From Bacteroidota bacterium (GTDB lineage Bacteria; Bacteroidota; Bacteroidia; Cytophagales; Cyclobacteriaceae), in contig JAEZEH010000188.1 of assembly GCA_023417785.1 (NCBI GenBank), positions 1 to 43,377 of the forward strand: a DNA stretch of 43,377 nucleotides. The letters run 5' to 3'. Below the pieces are notes generated by a model that searched no databases, was not told where the DNA came from, and saw only the letters and a program-made list of their open reading frames with translations. Of this stretch, positions 9,575 through 17,697 are shown one piece after another; the first letter of the stretch is position 1; each line of letters starts with the position of its first letter. A program made the position numbers and the translations under genes.

Positions 9575-9582
9575 TATATTTG
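9575..9582 (+). promoter_or_regulatory. -7 promoter element of tRNA-Ala
   Basis: TATATTTG is an exact match to the Bacteroidota -7 consensus TAnnTTTG and ends 12 bases before the mature tRNA 5' end. Confidence 0.7.
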
Positions 9583-9591
9583 CCGAGGTTT

Positions 9592-9668
<77 letters not shown>

Positions 9669-9838
9669 CGTATCGATTTCAAATTTCGGGTTTCAGAGAT
9701 TTCAAGTTCGCGCGAAGTTCGACGTGCGTTCAACCCACCACCGGGCTACCGGAAACCTGGCAGCTTTGATTCTTCAAATACTTTTTCACCTCACATTTCT
9801 TTTCAGTTGCCGCGGGGTATTCCGGGTTCGCGAAAGAT

Positions 9839-9966
9839 ATCGGCCGAGCCTACGGCTCTTCGGGTTTAGGTGACTCCCTTAGGACGGGTTGAAAACCCCT
9901 CCCTATAATATCGACCTGTTTTACGGTTTTGTGTCTTTGTATCTGAACTCCGGATCTTTTCAGTGG
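9839..9966 (+). repeat. Intergenic hairpin repeat, copy 1 (~130 bases)
   Basis: The unit begins ATCGGCCGAGCC. It contains a hairpin GAGCC-tac-GGCTC (9846-9858), then AGGACGGGTT with GGGTT-gaa-AACCC (9886-9898) and CCCTATAATAT. It ends TCTTTTCAGTGG. A second copy lies at 9999-10132. It resembles dispersed intergenic palindromic repeats rather than a gene. Confidence 0.65.
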
Positions 9967-9998
9967 ACCACGGATTGCATTATGGTTCACGAAGAATA

Positions 9999-10132
9999 TG
10001 TGTCGAGCCTACGGCTCTTTGGGTCTTGGGTGATGCCTTGAGGACGGGTTAAAAACCCATCCCTATAATATTGGCCGAGCCTATCGGCTCTTTGGTTTTC
10101 GGCTTTACCTGAACCGCGTGTCTTTTCAGCGG
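9999..10132 (+). repeat. Intergenic hairpin repeat, copy 2 (~134 bases)
   Basis: It aligns with copy 1 along its whole length: GAGCC-tac-GGCTC (10005-10017), AGGACGGGTTaaaAACCC (10041-10058), CCCTATAATAT, and the end TCTTTTCAGCGG. It also carries another GAGCC-tatc-GGCTC hairpin (10077-10090) where copy 1 has diverged sequence. The copies differ at many positions, so the duplication is old or each copy was inserted separately. Confidence 0.65.
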
Positions 10133-10141
10133 GGTGCATAC

Positions 10142-10207
10142 AGGCAAACACAGGCAACCCGGCAACCCGGCGAACCGGCACCCCGGCAACCCAGCAACAG
10201 GCTACCC
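10142..10207 (+). repeat. Degenerate short tandem repeat (GGCAACCC-like)
   Basis: About eight head-to-tail variants of an 8-9-base unit (GGCAACCC, GGCGAACC, GGCACCCC, AGCAACAG). There are no unique spacers, so this is a simple-sequence array and not CRISPR. Confidence 0.7.
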
Positions 10208-10222
10208 AATTTCTAAAATGAT

Positions 10223-10252
10223 TTTGAATTCTATCGCGGGCCGTTAATTTTA
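10223..10252 (+). promoter_or_regulatory. Promoter of the SMP-30/PTE/GH105 operon
   Basis: A -33-like TTTG (10223-10226) and a -7-like TAATTTTA (10245-10252, 7 of 8 consensus positions counting the free ones) are separated by 18 bases. They end 27 bases before the ATG at 10280. Confidence 0.55.
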
Positions 10253-10279
10253 CGGTACATTGAAAGAACCTTTTACTTT

Positions 10280-11146
10280 ATGAAGAACATCGTATTCGCT
10301 GCGCTGGTTCTCCTGTTAGTGGTATGTATTGAGGTCCACGCGCAGACGATCAACAAGCTTTGGGAGGTCACCGGTTTTGAAGCTCCCGAATCGGTTATCT
10401 ATGATTCAAAAACAAACCTTTACTATGTTTCGAATGTCGCCGGAAATCCGGATGAGAAAAACGGCAACGGCTACATATCGCAGGTAGACGACAATGGCGA
10501 ACTGGTCAACCATAAGTGGGTAACTGGATTAGACGCGCCAAAAGGAATGGGTATTCATAACGGAAAGTTGTACGTGGCGGATATCGACCGCGTTGCGATT
10601 ATAAATGTTGCCGACGGTAAAATCGAAAAGACACTTCCCGCAGAAGGCGCCACCTTCCTCAACGACGTTGCTGTCGGCTCAAACGGTGATGTTTATGTTT
10701 CAGATACCTTCGGTGGTAACGCTATTTATCGACTAAGTAGCGGTAAGCTGGATGTCTGGTTCAAGGACGAAAAACTGGATTATCCCAATGGTTTGCTTTT
10801 AAAAGGAAATGACATTCTCGTGGCCAGCTGGGGCGTTGTGACCAACCCGGAAACTTCTGAAACGGAAGTAAAGGGAAAGCTTCTGAAGGTGTCGTTGTCG
10901 GATAAGAAAGTAACAGACATTTCCAAACCCTTTATCAACGGCGACGGACTTGCTGAATTCAAGAATGGCTATATCCTTTCAGATTGGGTCGCCGGGAAAA
11001 TCTATTTCGTAGATAACAAGGGATCACATCAGGAAATCGGCTCATACAACGCCGGCACTGCTGACCTCTCAATCGTAAAACAGAAAAACATTTTGCTGAT
11101 TCCGCAAATGATGGAAGGAAAACTGATGGCTTTCTCGATCAAATGA
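10280..11146 (+). CDS. SMP-30/gluconolactonase-like beta-propeller, exported
   Basis: A 288-residue protein with a Sec signal peptide (1-22, ending VHAQ). The propeller of the SMP-30/strictosidine-synthase class shows repeated blade motifs: GFEAPESVIYDSKTNLYYVS, LDAPKGMGIHNGKLYVADI, LNDVAVGSNGDVYVSDT and YPNGLLLKGNDILVASW. Members hydrolyse lactones or simply bind ligands; the substrate here is unknown. It begins a likely operon with the phosphotriesterase-like gene 23 bases downstream and a GH88/105 gene after that, suggesting handling of sugar-derived lactones outside the cytoplasm. Confidence 0.8.
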   Translation: MKNIVFAALVLLLVVCIEVHAQTINKLWEVTGFEAPESVIYDSKTNLYYVSNVAGNPDEKNGNGYISQVDDNGELVNHKWVTGLDAPKGMGIHNGKLYVADIDRVAIINVADGKIEKTLPAEGATFLNDVAVGSNGDVYVSDTFGGNAIYRLSSGKLDVWFKDEKLDYPNGLLLKGNDILVASWGVVTNPETSETEVKGKLLKVSLSDKKVTDISKPFINGDGLAEFKNGYILSDWVAGKIYFVDNKGSHQEIGSYNAGTADLSIVKQKNILLIPQMMEGKLMAFSIK

Positions 11147-11169
11147 GTCGCGTCGTTATACTTTAACTT

Positions 11170-12195
11170 ATGGATTCAAGAAGATCCTTTATTCGTAAAA
11201 CACTTTATGCAGGTGGCTCCATTCTGGTAGGGAGCCACTTTTCATTTCAAGCTGCATCGCCCAGGATAATGACCGTTAACGGTCCGATCAATCCGCAGGA
11301 TATGGGGCAGACGCTTATCCATGAACACATCCTTGTTGATTTTATCGGCGCAGCCAAAAGTAATCCGTCGCGCTGGAATAAAGAGGAGGTAACACTGAAA
11401 ATGTTGCCTTTTCTGAAAGAGCTTCGCGATGCCGGGTGTGTCACTCTGGTTGATTGTACGCCGAATCACCTCGGACGGGATCCTGTCCTTCTTAAACGAC
11501 TTTCTGAAGAGTCAGGATTGAACGTTGTCACCAACACCGGTTACTACGGCGGATCAGACAACAAGTTTTTGCCTGATCATGCATTCACGGAATCCGCGGA
11601 GCAACTATCAGCGCGATGGTTGAAGGAATGGGAGCATGGTATTGACGGGACACAGGTTAAACCGGGTTTCATTAAGATCAGCGTGAATGATGACAAGCTA
11701 AGTTCTGTTTCGCAAAAACTGATTCGGGCCGCGGCATTGACACACCTGAAGAGCGGGCTGACGGTAGCCTCTCACACAGGCCCCTATGCTCCGGCGAAGG
11801 AACAGATTGTTATTCTTCGTTCAATGGGTGTGAGTCCAGACGCTTTTATATGGGTACACGCGCAAAGTGAGAAGGACGAAAACCGATATGTTGAGGTTGC
11901 GCGTCTCGGTGCATGGGTAAGTCTCGATGGACTTTCATCGTCAAACGTAGATGATTACGTCGCGAAACTTCGATACATGAAAAAGGAAAACTGTCTTCAG
12001 CAGACCCTTATTTCGCACGATGCAGGTTGGTATGATCCCGATAAACCAAACGGTGGCGATGTGCGTGGTTATACAACGTTGTTCCGGGAACTTTTGCCGG
12101 CGTTAAAGAAGGATGGTTTTACGGCTGATGAAATACGCCAGTTGATTGTTCACAATCCACGCAAGGCGTTTCTGATCTCCATTCGCAAGAGCTGA
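11170..12195 (+). CDS. Phosphotriesterase-family (PTE/PTER-like) hydrolase with Tat signal
   Basis: A 341-residue amidohydrolase-superfamily TIM barrel. The N-terminus SRRSFIRK followed by a hydrophobic stretch fits a twin-arginine signal, implying export after folding with metals. Binuclear-metal ligands are visible: the HxH of LIHEHILVDF, the bridging Lys in KPGFIKIS, His in ASHTGPY, His in WVHAQSEKD, and Asp in ISHDAGW. The C-terminal ending QLIVHNPRKAF is typical. Family members include lactonases as well as phosphotriesterases. Given the SMP-30 and glycosidase neighbours a sugar-lactonase role is more likely than organophosphate hydrolysis, but this is inference. Confidence 0.88.
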   Translation: MDSRRSFIRKTLYAGGSILVGSHFSFQAASPRIMTVNGPINPQDMGQTLIHEHILVDFIGAAKSNPSRWNKEEVTLKMLPFLKELRDAGCVTLVDCTPNHLGRDPVLLKRLSEESGLNVVTNTGYYGGSDNKFLPDHAFTESAEQLSARWLKEWEHGIDGTQVKPGFIKISVNDDKLSSVSQKLIRAAALTHLKSGLTVASHTGPYAPAKEQIVILRSMGVSPDAFIWVHAQSEKDENRYVEVARLGAWVSLDGLSSSNVDDYVAKLRYMKKENCLQQTLISHDAGWYDPDKPNGGDVRGYTTLFRELLPALKKDGFTADEIRQLIVHNPRKAFLISIRKS

Positions 12196-12277
12196 AATGT
12201 AATATGTGCGGAATTCGTTAAATGACCTGAAGCAACACAACAAATAATCATTCATTCGTCGACTCAAAATTAATACT

Positions 12278-13363
12278 ATGAGAAAACTGCTTGTCATTAT
12301 GATACTTGCTGGTCTGGTTTCATGTTCAACGTCATCCAATCAAAAGGTTGAGGAGCGGGATTTGTATAGCAAGGACTTCATTACAATGCAAATGAAGAAA
12401 GTTGCTGACTGGCAGCTTGACAATCCGGTAGACATAAACGAAAGAAACGAAAACGACTGGGCACGTGCTGCATTTTATACTGGTGTGATGGCTACATACA
12501 AAACCACAGGTGATGAGAAGTACCTGGACGAAGCGGTAAAGTGGTCGGAGTCGTTCGACTACAAGCTCGCGGAACGCCTCCGACACGCCGACGACCATGC
12601 TAAAGGACAAACGTATCTCGAGATCTACGAAGTGAAAAAGGATTCAGCGATGATCGGAGATATACGTAATACGTTCGATTCACTAGTACTTGACCCAAAG
12701 CCGGGACGGGTAGACTGGTGGTGGTGTGACGCGCTGTTCATGGCTCCGCCGGTGATGACTAAACTGGCAGCGGCGACTGGTGAAAGAAAGTATCTCGATC
12801 TGCTTCACGAGATGTATTGGGATACATACGAATTTTTATATGACAAGGAGGAGCACCTTTTTTACCGGGACGAGTCTTTTTTTGATAAGCGTACACCATC
12901 CGGTAACAAAACGTTTTGGGCGCGTGGAAATGGTTGGGTGTTGGGCGGAATCGCGCGTCTTCTTCCATACTTACCTAGGGAAGACGAAAACTATGACAGG
13001 TATGTGCAGCTTCTGCGCGAAATGTCTGCTGCAACGAAGAAAATTCAGAGTGAAGACGGGCTGTGGCGGCCCAGCCTTCTTGATCCTGAAGAAGTACCAC
13101 ACCCTGAAACAAGTGGTTCTGCGTTTTTTTGTTTCGCGCTCGCGTGGGGTGTGAATAACGGACATCTCGAAAAGGAGGAATACCTGCCAGTGATCCGCAA
13201 GGCGTGGGCAGGACTGAACGAGTACATTACAGACGAAGGGAAATTACAATGGGTGCAGCCTATCGGAGCATCGCCCGACAAAGTAGTGAAGAGTAATTTT
13301 CAGGAATACGGTTCAGGTGCATATTTACTTGCCGCCAGTGAGATCATCAAGCTGGAGCAATAG
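12278..13363 (+). CDS. Glycoside hydrolase family 88/105 lipoprotein (unsaturated glycuronyl hydrolase type)
   Basis: A 361-residue (alpha/alpha)6-barrel protein. The N-terminus MRKLLVIMILAGLVSC is a lipoprotein signal. Family features are RADDHAKGQ-like HADDHAKGQTYLE (about 107-119), the WWWCDALFMAPPVM segment containing the catalytic-type Asp, FWARGNGWVLGGIARLLPYLP, and the C-terminal YGSGAYLLAASEI. Such enzymes remove unsaturated uronic acid from pectin, rhamnogalacturonan or glycosaminoglycan oligosaccharides made by polysaccharide lyases. It lies 82 bases after the phosphotriesterase-like gene on the same strand and ends before a bidirectional terminator. Confidence 0.88.
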   Translation: MRKLLVIMILAGLVSCSTSSNQKVEERDLYSKDFITMQMKKVADWQLDNPVDINERNENDWARAAFYTGVMATYKTTGDEKYLDEAVKWSESFDYKLAERLRHADDHAKGQTYLEIYEVKKDSAMIGDIRNTFDSLVLDPKPGRVDWWWCDALFMAPPVMTKLAAATGERKYLDLLHEMYWDTYEFLYDKEEHLFYRDESFFDKRTPSGNKTFWARGNGWVLGGIARLLPYLPREDENYDRYVQLLREMSAATKKIQSEDGLWRPSLLDPEEVPHPETSGSAFFCFALAWGVNNGHLEKEEYLPVIRKAWAGLNEYITDEGKLQWVQPIGASPDKVVKSNFQEYGSGAYLLAASEIIKLEQ

Positions 13364-13447
13364 CTATCGGATGAAAGTTAAAGGATTGTTCCATTATATC
13401 CTGAAGATCATTTGTAAGAACTACCCAATGAGAGTGAGACCCTAAAG

Positions 13448-13482
13448 AAAAAGAGACTGCCGTTTTCGACAGTCTCTTTTTT
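13448..13482. terminator. Bidirectional terminator between GH105 and DPP IV genes
   Basis: AAAAAGAGACTG (13448-13459) pairs with CAGTCTCTTTTTT (13470-13482) around a 10-base loop. T-tracts occur on both strands, so it serves the converging GH105 and dipeptidyl-peptidase genes. Confidence 0.9.
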
Positions 13483-13492
13483 ATCGAGGGAA

Positions 13493-15706
13493 TTATTTTC
13501 CGCCAGGAGGGCAGTAATTCCGCAGGAATTCGGTGTACATCATAGACAGATGCTGAAATGTTCCCTGACCTTCCCCCATACCGTGTGATCTGTTTGGATA
13601 AGCCATGAAATGAAACTGCTTGTTGTGTTTCACCAGTTCGTCGACGAGCATTTCCGCGTTCTGATAGTGTACGTTGTCATCCCCGGTACCGTGAATTACC
13701 AACAGGTTGCCTTGCAGATTTTTTGCGTGAGTGATCGGCGAACCCTTAATAAAGTCTTCCATATTTTCCTGCGGTAAGCCCATGTACCGTTCCTGGTAGA
13801 TGTTGTCGTAGGTGAGAAGGTTCGAAACAGCAGCCACGGCTATGCCGGTACTATAGATGTCAGGGTATTGAAACATTAGGTTCAGTGTGGCTGATCCGCC
13901 GCCACTCCATCCCCATACAGCTATGCGCTCGGGATCGACGAAATCCCATTTCATGATCTCACGTGCCGCCTTGGCCTGGTCATGGATATTGATTTGTCCG
14001 ACGTTACGGTAAATGGATTTCCTGAATGCCCTGCCTTTGGGAACCGGCGTTCCACGATTATCGATAGCGATATAGATGTAACCATCCTCACGCATGTCTC
14101 CTGCATAAAGGAAATTTTGCGAAGTGCCGTATGTGTCAGTTACGTTCTGACCCCAGGGTTCAGTGTAAACGTAAAACACTACCGGATACTTTCTGGCCGG
14201 GTCAAACTTTGCGGGCTTTACCATCCATCCATCGAGTTCAACGCCATCATCAATGGTCACTTTGAAGAACTCGGTATGCTGCTCCTCGCGCAGTTTGGAA
14301 ATCTTCGCGGCTATGCTCTCACTCTCTTTCACGGACTGATGCTTCGGTAAAGTGATCGTCTCAGTTGCCGATTTTGTGTATGTGTTCGAATAGGTATGAC
14401 GTGCAAATTTTGCATTCGGCGAGATCGAATAATTGTGCGTACCCTTCAACGTTGCCGGGGTAAGCAGTTCCATCTGACCTTTGCCGTTCAACCGGGCACG
14501 GTACAAATACTTTTGGGTGGCATTATCCGGTGAAGCAAGGAAATACACGTAGCCGCCTTTCTCGTCGATGTGTCTTACGGACATTACGTCGAAATCACCA
14601 GGCGTGACAAGCGTTTCTGCTTTTCCGTCGGCAGCGATCCGATAAAGGTGACGCCAGCCATCCTTTTCACTTTCCCAAAGGAATTCCTTTCCGCCCCCGA
14701 GCCAATGGAACGTATGTCTGAAATCAACCGCGTATGAGTTGTCCGAGCTTCCGGGAGTATAAACATCTACCCAGGCCTCATCCTCTTCCTTAAAAACAGG
14801 AGACGCGTTGCCGCTCTGGCCGTTTGCACGATAGATAGTGCTCACGTTTTGTTTTCGGTTGAGCTGTTGCAGGAGAATATCGTTTGTTCCCGGTACATAC
14901 TCGGCGCGCACGATATAATGTTGACGGGGATCGCCCGGTACGTTGACCCAGGTGGTTTTGGCTGATCCGATATCCGCCACACCAATTTTGCAGGCTGAAG
15001 GTGGCTCGCCGACCTTTGGATATTCAACGGGAATGATTTTACTGTATACCGAGTCGGTGTTGTTGATCATATAGAAGTCGCGGGTAGCCCGCGCGTCGAT
15101 CTGCCAGAACAAGACCGATTTGCTGTCGGGGCTCCACCGGAAACCATCGCGGCATGCAAATTCCTCTTCGTACACCCAGTCGAAAGTTCCGTTGATGAAC
15201 TTCCGGTTGCCATCCGTAGTGAGGGGCGTCACCGTTTGCGATGACAGATCTTCGACATAAACATTGTACTCACTCACGTAAGCGACTTTGGTGCCATCGG
15301 GCGAAAACTTTGCAAACATGAGTGATGCGTCGGGTCTGCCGGTTCCCAGCTTCTGGATTTGGTTGGTCTTTAAGTCGAGAACCCAATAATCGCCGCGCGT
15401 TTTGATTCGCCATACCCGCGTTGCATTCGTATATGCAAGCATTTTCTGGCCGTCTTCAGAAAAAGAAAACAAGTCGAGCTTGAGCGGAGCGGATTGACCG
15501 GAAGGGGTAAGCTGTTGCTTTGTTATCACCACCTTTCTGGTGTCTGCAGGGAGGGTGTACTGGACTACTTCATCGTCTTCCAGGCGGTAGTAGGAGTTCC
15601 CGTCTTTCGCCCATTTGACAGGGCCTTGCTGGGCGAACAACGGAACGTAGAACAGGAGAAGTAATAAAAGGAAAATGAATCCTTTTAGGCGGTTAATGGT
15701 TATCAT
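13493..15706 (-). CDS. Dipeptidyl peptidase IV (peptidase S9B), exported
   Basis: A 737-residue exported serine peptidase that removes X-Pro or X-Ala dipeptides. The start ATG at 15706 (MITINRLKG) gives a good signal peptide (FIFLLLLLLFYVPLFAQ). The frame is open 16 codons further up, but those codons would span the promoter. The N-terminal eight-bladed propeller (DPPIV_N) includes the DWVYEEEF segment that holds the substrate amino terminus. The C-terminal alpha/beta-hydrolase has the nucleophile Ser in GWSGGGSA (about 601), Asp in HGTGDDNVHYQ and His in NRSHGM. It ends with a Cys-containing tail NYCPPGGK. It is a stand-alone gene, probably for peptide nutrition. Confidence 0.95.
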   Translation of the reverse strand: MITINRLKGFIFLLLLLLFYVPLFAQQGPVKWAKDGNSYYRLEDDEVVQYTLPADTRKVVITKQQLTPSGQSAPLKLDLFSFSEDGQKMLAYTNATRVWRIKTRGDYWVLDLKTNQIQKLGTGRPDASLMFAKFSPDGTKVAYVSEYNVYVEDLSSQTVTPLTTDGNRKFINGTFDWVYEEEFACRDGFRWSPDSKSVLFWQIDARATRDFYMINNTDSVYSKIIPVEYPKVGEPPSACKIGVADIGSAKTTWVNVPGDPRQHYIVRAEYVPGTNDILLQQLNRKQNVSTIYRANGQSGNASPVFKEEDEAWVDVYTPGSSDNSYAVDFRHTFHWLGGGKEFLWESEKDGWRHLYRIAADGKAETLVTPGDFDVMSVRHIDEKGGYVYFLASPDNATQKYLYRARLNGKGQMELLTPATLKGTHNYSISPNAKFARHTYSNTYTKSATETITLPKHQSVKESESIAAKISKLREEQHTEFFKVTIDDGVELDGWMVKPAKFDPARKYPVVFYVYTEPWGQNVTDTYGTSQNFLYAGDMREDGYIYIAIDNRGTPVPKGRAFRKSIYRNVGQINIHDQAKAAREIMKWDFVDPERIAVWGWSGGGSATLNLMFQYPDIYSTGIAVAAVSNLLTYDNIYQERYMGLPQENMEDFIKGSPITHAKNLQGNLLVIHGTGDDNVHYQNAEMLVDELVKHNKQFHFMAYPNRSHGMGEGQGTFQHLSMMYTEFLRNYCPPGGK

Positions 15707-15737
15707 ATCACTGAAAATAAACTGTAATTTAGGCGGG

Positions 15738-15745
15738 TAAAGGTA
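15738..15745 (-). promoter_or_regulatory. -7-like element of the DPP IV gene
   Basis: On the minus strand this reads TACCTTTA, one base from TAnnTTTG. It lies 32 bases before the ATG at 15706 and is one reason for preferring that start. Confidence 0.45.
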
Positions 15746-15796
15746 ATACACCACGTGAGAATTTATGGTCGCGGTCGTTTTCTAATTTAATTGGCG

Positions 15797-15804
15797 TACC
15801 TTTG
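15797..15804 (+). promoter_or_regulatory. -7 promoter element of the DEAD-box helicase gene
   Basis: TACCTTTG is an exact consensus match. It predicts a leader of roughly 60 bases before the ATG at 15873, longer than for most genes in this window. Confidence 0.65.
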
Positions 15805-15872
15805 CCCCTTAATCGAAACAGGCCGCGAGCAGACGGTTGTCCTCCTGCCATTAACAATCCATTTAAATCAAG

Positions 15873-17576
15873 ATGAAATCTTTTGAAGCCCTGGGCCTAT
15901 CCAGGGGTTTAGTAGAGTCGGTTCAACAGATCGGCTTTGAAGTACCCACCCCAATCCAGGAACAGGCCATACCTATTTTATTAACCGGTAACCGCGATTT
16001 TGTTGGCCTGGCCCAGACGGGAACCGGAAAAACTGCCGCATTCGGACTACCTTTGTTGGAACTCATAGATGATCAAGCCCGCACTACACAAGCCCTGATT
16101 CTGGCTCCCACACGGGAACTCGGCCTGCAGATCGCAAGCGATCTGGAGAACTTTAGCGAAAAATTCAAGGCATTCAATATAGTAGCTGTGTACGGCGGCG
16201 CCAGTATCAGCGAACAAATACGCAAGGTAAAGAAGGGCGCACAGGTCATTGTGGCGACCCCCGGAAGACTGATTGACCTCATCGATCGAAAAGCGGTCAA
16301 TCTTAGTTCGGTGCGATACGTCGTTCTTGACGAAGCCGATGAAATGTTAAACATGGGTTTCAAGGATGAACTTGACAAGATTCTGTCATTCACTCCTGAT
16401 GCAAAAAACACCTGGCTTTTCTCGGCCACTATGCCCAGGGAAGTGCGCGCCATCATGAAGAACTACATGCATGATCCGCATGAATTGACGGTGGGTGAGA
16501 AGAACGTTGGTAACGCGAACATCGATCATCAGTATGTTCTCGTTTCGGAAAAGGATCGTTACCTCGCTTTGAAAAGAATCCTTGACTTCAATCCGGAGAT
16601 TTTTGGTTTGATCTTCTGTCGCACGCGAATCGACACGCAACGTGTGGCAGAGATGCTGATCAAGGACGGCTACAACGCCGATTCGCTGCATGGAGATTTG
16701 ACGCAACAACAGCGCGATCGGGTGATGATGAAGTTTCGTGAACGCTCACTTCAGATTCTTGTCGCCACCGATGTAGCAGCGCGAGGAATTGATGTGGAAG
16801 ACATCTCGCACGTTATTCATATGAATATCCCCGACGAAATGGAGTTTTATACTCATCGCAGTGGCCGTACCGCGCGCGCTGGTAAGAAAGGAATTTCGAT
16901 TGCCATGATCTCCAAAAAGGAGCTTGGTAAGGTCAAACAAATCGAAAAGAACCTGAAGGCGCCGTTTCAGCGGATGATGATCCCTACCGGACCTGATGTG
17001 TGCCAGAAGCAATTGATCGCCCTGATGCGTAAGGTTCACGAAGTAAAAGTCAGTGAAGACGAGATCGGCGAATTCCTCCCGCAGGTTTTTGAGGAATTGA
17101 AAGACTTGTCAAAAGAAGAGTTGATCAAACGTTTCGCGTCGATCGAATTCAACCGGTTCCTGGATTACTACCGAAATGCTCCGGATTTGAATGCCGAAGC
17201 GGGTAGGGGCCAGGCTGGATCGGAAAAATATAGTTCCGGCTCGCGGATCTTTATCAACGTGGGCAAAATGGATGGTGTGGATGTTTCACGTTTGATTGAG
17301 ATCATCGATGACTACGCCGGCATTTCCAAAAAAGACATTGGCCGCATTGATCTCAAGGGGGCTTATTCATTTTTCGAAGTGGATCCATCAAAAGTTGAAG
17401 ACATATTCAAAGGCCTGAATGGTATTACCTACAAAGGCAGGCAGATACGCGTAGAGGAAACGGATAACAAAGAAGTATCGCCGAAAGGGTCGAAGGTGCG
17501 TGATCGCAAAAGTAAATTCGCGTCTCGCAGTACTCGTGGAAGAGAAAAATCTCCGCGCGATCGAAAATGGAGATAG
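15873..17576 (+). CDS. DEAD-box RNA helicase (DeaD/CsdA-like) with C-terminal RNA-binding domain
   Basis: A 567-residue ATP-dependent RNA helicase. All core motifs are present: Q motif near VPTPIQEQAIP, motif I AQTGTGKTAA, Ia PTRELGLQ, Ib TPGRLID, II DEAD, III SAT, IV IFCRT, V VATDVAARGIDV and VI HRSGRTARAG. After the RecA domains a DbpA-type RNA-binding domain (about 455-525, FINVGKMDGVDVSRLIEII to GRQIRVEET) and a highly basic tail follow, as in CsdA homologues acting in ribosome assembly and RNA turnover at low temperature. The start is the ATG giving MKSFEALGLS. A strong terminator follows. Confidence 0.95.
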   Translation: MKSFEALGLSRGLVESVQQIGFEVPTPIQEQAIPILLTGNRDFVGLAQTGTGKTAAFGLPLLELIDDQARTTQALILAPTRELGLQIASDLENFSEKFKAFNIVAVYGGASISEQIRKVKKGAQVIVATPGRLIDLIDRKAVNLSSVRYVVLDEADEMLNMGFKDELDKILSFTPDAKNTWLFSATMPREVRAIMKNYMHDPHELTVGEKNVGNANIDHQYVLVSEKDRYLALKRILDFNPEIFGLIFCRTRIDTQRVAEMLIKDGYNADSLHGDLTQQQRDRVMMKFRERSLQILVATDVAARGIDVEDISHVIHMNIPDEMEFYTHRSGRTARAGKKGISIAMISKKELGKVKQIEKNLKAPFQRMMIPTGPDVCQKQLIALMRKVHEVKVSEDEIGEFLPQVFEELKDLSKEELIKRFASIEFNRFLDYYRNAPDLNAEAGRGQAGSEKYSSGSRIFINVGKMDGVDVSRLIEIIDDYAGISKKDIGRIDLKGAYSFFEVDPSKVEDIFKGLNGITYKGRQIRVEETDNKEVSPKGSKVRDRKSKFASRSTRGREKSPRDRKWR

Positions 17577-17617
17577 TGCCGCAGGGCTCCTTTCCGAAGT
17601 TCCAATTGACATAACAT

Positions 17618-17641
17618 ACCACCCCCACGGGTGGTTTTTTT
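17618..17641 (+). terminator. Intrinsic terminator of the DEAD-box gene
   Basis: ACCACCC (17618-17624), loop CCAC, GGGTGGT (17629-17635) and a T-tract to 17641. It lies 42 bases after the helicase stop. Confidence 0.92.
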
Positions 17642-17697
17642 GTAACTATACGTTCCGGCAAGAGTTTTTCCCGGGGCGTCGATGGCGAATTTTCCGT

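Larger units (their letters stand above)
9669..10279. other. Gene-free, repeat-rich spacer downstream of tRNA-Ala
   Basis: About 610 bases without a supported gene. It carries two imperfect copies of a unit of about 130 bases with small hairpins, then a short GC-rich tandem repeat, then the promoter of the SMP-30-like gene. The short open frames here cross the tRNA and the repeats and show no protein-like composition. Confidence 0.7.

Noticed and set aside
10142..10207. Possible CRISPR array
   Set aside because: Units of 8-9 bases sit head to tail without unique spacers, and no cas genes are present.
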